Shown here in pieces: positions 48,801 through 54,800 of a DNA stretch of 64,000 bases. The stretch comes from Gari tellinella (lineage: Eukaryota > Mollusca > Bivalvia > Cardiida > Psammobiidae): positions 3,100,001-3,164,000 of the forward strand of contig OV277857.1 of assembly GCA_922989275.2 (NCBI GenBank). The letters run 5' to 3'. The notes beneath the pieces were generated by a model. It did no database searches, was not told the DNA's origin, and saw nothing but the letters and a program-made list of their open reading frames with translations. The position numbers and the translations under genes are program-made. How positions within the stretch are numbered: position 1 is the first letter of the stretch; every line of letters starts with the position of its first letter.

Positions 48801-51800
48801 CAATGTTTGACCCCAAACGAACCTCCATACAAAATTTCAGCACCCTAGCACAAATATTAAGCTTTAAAACAACCCGTCCAAAAAACTTTAACATTGGCCA
48901 CGCTCACGCTCACGCCCACGCCCACGCCGGGAAAATGACATTAGCTCTGCTGTTCTACGAACAGGCGAGCTAAGTCCAAAACATGTTATAAATTGACAAA
49001 TATTTAAATTGTTTTTAAATTCCAACTTCATAACATCAATGTTTGATCCAGAATATAGCTTCACACAAAATTTCAGCACCCTAGCACAAGTATTTAACTT
49101 TAAAACAACCCGTCCAAAAAACTTTAACCTGGTGATTGCAGTAAAAAAGCTAAGTCCAAAACTGGTTAAAAATTGTCAAATATTAAAATTGTTTTTAAAT
49201 TCCAACTTCATAACATCAATGTTTGACCCCAAACGAAGCTTCATATAAAATTTCAGCACCCTAGCCCAAGTATTAAACTTTAAAACAACCCGTCCAAAAA
49301 ACTTTAACCTTGTGATTTGTAGTCGAAAAACATAAGTCCAAAACATGTCAAATATAGACATAAATTAAAATCATTTTTAAAATCCAACTTCATAACATCA
49401 ATATGCGACCCCTAATGAACCTCCATACAAAATTTCAGCACCCTTGCACAAGTATTAAACTTTAAAACAACCCGTCCAAAAAACTTTAACCTGGTGATTT
49501 GTAGTGGAAAAACCTAAGTCCAAAACATGTCGAAAATTGACATATTTTAAAATTATTTTTAAATTCAAACATCATAACATCAATGTTTAACCCCAAATGA
49601 ACCTCCATACAAAATTTCATAACCCTAGCACAAATATTAAGCTTTAAAACAACCCGTCCAAAAAACTTTAACCTGACCACGCTCACGCTCACTCACGCCG
49701 GGGGTATGACATTAGCTCTGCTGTTCTACGAACAGGCGAGCTAAAAGTGAAAGATGCTGCATAAGTGCATATGCAAGAAACTGATAACAGTAAAATATCA
49801 TTTATAATGAAGGGATAGGTTGATGAAAGCATATGCGACACCATTCTATTAAGTACTAGACCAGAACAGGACTCAGAACACACTCATTAATCAAAACCAG
49901 CTCGTTGATTTTAAAACTCAGCAACCCTGCAGGGCCAGCACCCCTACCACTCCCCCAAAACAAACCTGCTACAGAAACAATCATACAGCTACAAACATAA
50001 ATTGTAATTCCGTCTTTAAAGTGATAATACCGCCCAAATGGATGTTTAAAACGAGCAATTTCTTATATATGTACATTTTCTATGTATTGAAACTAAGCGA
50101 AAACGGTTGTCAGATGCCTGACATATGCCCCCCTTTCTTTAAGAATCATAAATGAAGGTGCCGATTTCTTATCCAGATGGTTAGAAAAATAAGCTCTTTG
50201 TTTACATAACAAATCTTCGTATCGGCTTCCGAGAATTCCACATGGTCGAAAAAGAGTCACGTGATCAATCTGATTTTTCTGACTTGTCTGAGAAATTTTT
50301 AGAACAGAATAGTTAATAATGGTAAATAGGCTACAGTGGAGAAAACGTTTTTCTTTCCCGTTTAAACGCAAACGAAACCCAAACACATTGCAATAAAACG
50401 CATAAAACTTAAAAGGACAATCTTTAGGCAATTCTGACCATTCATGTTAGTCTTAGTGGCAAACAGTTTGGTGCCTGATCCGACGCCGGGTAACCCGGCG
50501 TCTGATCTGCTCCAAACTGTTTGCAATTGAAATCATGGTTTTAGCGTATACGCGTTTATTGGGAAAGAATAACATTTTCTCTACTGTAAGGAAGGTAACA
50601 TCGACTCCATAACCGTACTTTCCTACTTGAGATAAGTATGATCCCCGTGCAGCACGAGACCCCTGCGCTAACTGTACTGATATTTTATTATTTCCCAATA
50701 AACGCATTTGTATACAAAACTATTATTTCCATTGCCGTTTAAACGCAAACGAAACCCAAACACATCGCAATAAAACGCATAAAAGGACAATCTTTAGGCA
50801 ATTCTGACCATTCATGTTAGTCTTAGTGGCAAACAGTTTGGTGCCTGATTAAACGCAAACGAAACCCAAACACATCGCAATAAAACGCATAAAAGGACAA
50901 TCTTTAGGCAATTCTGACCATTCATGTTAGTCTTAGTGGCAAACAGTTTGGTGCCTGATCAGACGCCGGGTAACCCGGCGTCTGATCTGCTATAAACTGT
51001 TTGCAATTGAAATCATGGTTTTAGCGTAAACGCGTTTATTGAGAAAGAATAACATTTTCTCTACTGTAAGGAAGGTAACATCGACTCCATAACCGTACAC
51101 TTTCCTACTTGAGATAAGTATGATCCCCGTGCAGCACGAGACCCCTGCGCTAACTGTACTGATATTTTGTTATTTCCCAATAAACGCATTTGTATACAAA
51201 ACTATTATTTCCATTGCAAACAGGTTGGTAACCCGGCGTCTGATCAGGCTCCAACCTATTTGCTACTCAGATTAAAAAAGAATAGTTAAAATTTCTAAAA
51301 GTAAATTTCCACAGTTTAGTGCATTGCGTTTGCGTGTAAACGGGAAAGAAAAATGTATTCTCTACTGTATATTGCGCACAATAAATACAGCTACATGTAT
51401 CAATGTCTCTTGCTGGATGTAGAGAATACTCAACCTTTTTAAAGTTTTAGAATGTTCCAATCTAAAAATAACTCTACCTAGTCAGAAGAAAACACTAATA
51501 ATGAGCGAATTACGGACGATTCGTCAAAGTGTAAACTCGTCAAAAAGGCGATATATAGTAATGGCAAAAGACGTTTCGTCAAAAAGGATTTTGTGTTTGG
51601 GTATATACTAACCTGTTATATATGTGAATACTAATACTTTTTTTGGTTAAATGTTAAATGTTTAGGTTATATTGGTGAAATTTGCAATTATCGAGAAGTT
51701 GAGATGGATTTTCTAGCATTTAAACTTTAAGGTTGTAATACATGCATTACTAATTGCATTATATAAGATGAATATTGATGCTGATTTGTCCAAATAAAAT

Positions 51801-54800
51801 TAAACTTTTACCATAGTAGGGAGACTTTTCGATGTATACTGAGTGTATATTTTATATAGTCTTTAAGCATAATGAATTTACAAAGGAAAATGTGCAGCTT
51901 AAAGCAGAACAAAAGTAATACAGAAATCGACTTTGCCTTCGCCAATACTTTAAGCAATAACTTCTATTAGAATATCCCGTGCCTTATCCTTGATAGAATA
52001 TGTTACTTAAACTCATTTTAAATATTGAGTCTGGGTTCATATGGTTTAGACCCTGATCTAATGCTACAATTGACACAGTCAGAAGCAATGCTTTAGTCAG
52101 AAACGGTCAGATCAAACATAAAAGTTGGATATCTCGATCTGAAGATAGCGCCACGTGCAGCCGGATGACTTTAATTGGCTTGGCATTGCTGTTTATCTGG
52201 TGCGAACTTGAAGTCCATTGACAATTACTCAACCTGTTATATCTGTACTGGTATTAAACTGTTAAAACAACAAACCAATTATCATAGGCATACGTACACT
52301 GGAATGTCATGCTGAGTGATCAAACATGTGCCAAACAGTTTGGATACTGATAATAAGTATGATTTTTATTCATGTACCCGAAATGCACAGGCTTCAAATA
52401 GGAAATGCATTTCTATATCACAGATTAAAGTAGTTATATGAATATTTAAAATAAATGAGTATAAATTAAGTTACTTGTATTAATGAAATATTTTACTCTC
52501 TCTTTTCAAACAACTACACAAAATTACAAGAAGGATAACAGGTGCTCCTTAATATGAATGAATTTATAAGTGTTGAAAACTTAAAACGTAATTAAAAATT
52601 ACAAGTGAACGGTAGCATTTTAAAGCAGGACAACGTACAGTTATGCAGAAATCAGCTAATGCATGACCTTTGCTCTGCGTGTGTCGACTGCCATGACGGC
52701 GACCCCATCAACCTCGCCTTAGCATCCATTTGATTCAATTTTATATGCGTCATTTGCAAGCAGTGTAACTGTATGTATCAAACATTTCATATGTAAACAG
52801 TGTAGACCTGGACCAAAATGCTCCGAAGTTGCCCTTTGATACGGGTCTTCAGTTTGATTTCTCTACAGATTACTACCTTGTTAATAGCGCCGAAACCTTA
52901 TGATCAGGATATACACTGTTTGGCAGTTTGCACCATAATCATGATAATGCCTTTATATGTAAATATGTAGATGATACACATTTCATATAATAAACAGTGC
53001 TTTACGAGATCACCTGATATCATAACTAAGAAACGGCTGTGGAGAACTTTCAGGTTTTTAATGTAATAAAAGTTTGATATGTTCGGTATTGAGTATTTCA
53101 AGCCCACTGGATTTATGAAATAAACTGTAAACTGTGTTTATTTCAATTATGAATTTTTAACGTTTCTAAAATATCCCTATTGTCAAAAAGTTTCGATCAA
53201 GATCTCATCTGGCACCATTTTATTTTCAAAGATAATTAGTCTTAATCAGTTTCTAAGTTAGATCTAGATGCATTTTATTTCATCTGATTGTCAAACAGCG
53301 TGGAGCCAGATCATATCTGGATGATCCGATCCAAACTATTTGATGAAGTATTACAATTAAATTGACATAGCGTGCAGAAGGTTAAACAGTATTAGTATTA
53401 ACTTATATAGCTGTTATCAGTAATCACAAATTCCCCCGTATATGACGGTATATCTGGATCCAAACTGTCTGCCAAAATCTGTGTCATTTGCATACAGGAT
53501 CTATTAACGAATACAAAAAACTGATAATTATAATACCTATAGGTGTGAACAATATATACTCAGTAAATCACTATATAAAAACTTTTTGACGAGTTGACTA
53601 CCCTTTTGTGCTATAATTACTTTTTGACGAGTTGACTACCCCTTTTGTACTATAATTCCTTTTTGACGAGTTTGCACTTTGACGAATTGTCCATCACCCT
53701 AATGAGCTATGAAAACATCTTTACCGGGCGCAAGCCGAACAAATTGGAAAATCTCCGTCGTTGATCGGATGTCAACAAACCGATTTAAAAATCGACTTCT
53801 TTCCACCAAATTCAATTCATGGGTTTGTAAGCAATATTGCCCATCCATGATCATCACGGATTACTTCTTTTTATATATTTAGACTAAGTATGTGCCTGAG
53901 TTTTCAGGTTTAAAAAAATGCGTGATTTTGGCTACTTGACAGCTACATACTGCCTTTAACTTTCACAATCAATATTCCATAAGACTAGTGTGTAACCGGC
54001 AAACTTGGCATGACATGGGGAAGGTTGGGGTTTCACAAAGGTAGTGACTAGGGGTACGTGACCATACCTCTAATATTAGAAATTAGCGGTACGGTCACGT
54101 ACCCCTAGCGAGCCCTACGAGGGTTGACTAGGGGTACGTGAGTCCAAAACACTATTAAGAAACACTTTATTTTGTCTGCAGATACGTTAATATCGATGCT
54201 AATGTTACTAATATCTCATTTCAACCTTCTATTCCGACTGTTTAACGGAGAAAAGCAAAGAAACTTCATATAAAAAAAATTCCATATCACCATTTTTTTC
54301 ACGGCAGCGAAAATTTCACACATTTTTTACAAGCATGTATAATTATGCAATAACAGCTTTATTTAGAATAATTGCACTGTCTAATTGCGATCAATTGTCA
54401 AACGTGTTTTTGACTTTGAGTTGATTTTTGTAACATGTTATTAACAAGCAAACTTACATGTTCGATACTTAATGGGAGCTGAAGCTTCGATTGTTTTTAT
54501 TTTCTCAGATCGACCACTTTATATTCAACGCTAAGTTAGGAAGATACATCAGCAGTAATTTCGAACAAGAATATTATATAAAAAGTTAGTTTTGAATCAA
54601 ATTAATCATTTATAAGAAAAACACTTAACATTGGTCACGGATTTTCAGATATCGGGCGTATCTGACGATAATTAACCCTATACATATATGCGGAATACAT
54701 CTATTCTCATCGCTGCCGTGAGAACAAGTTGGGTGGTGAACATATGTCGAAGTTTCTTTGTTTTTCTCCATTAAATATCCACATGATAATGAAGAAATGA

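Noticed and set aside
48593..48973. 126-aa frame with repeated SNFITSMFDP
   Set aside because: Produced by the 181-bp tandem array; the period is not in coding phase across the whole array.
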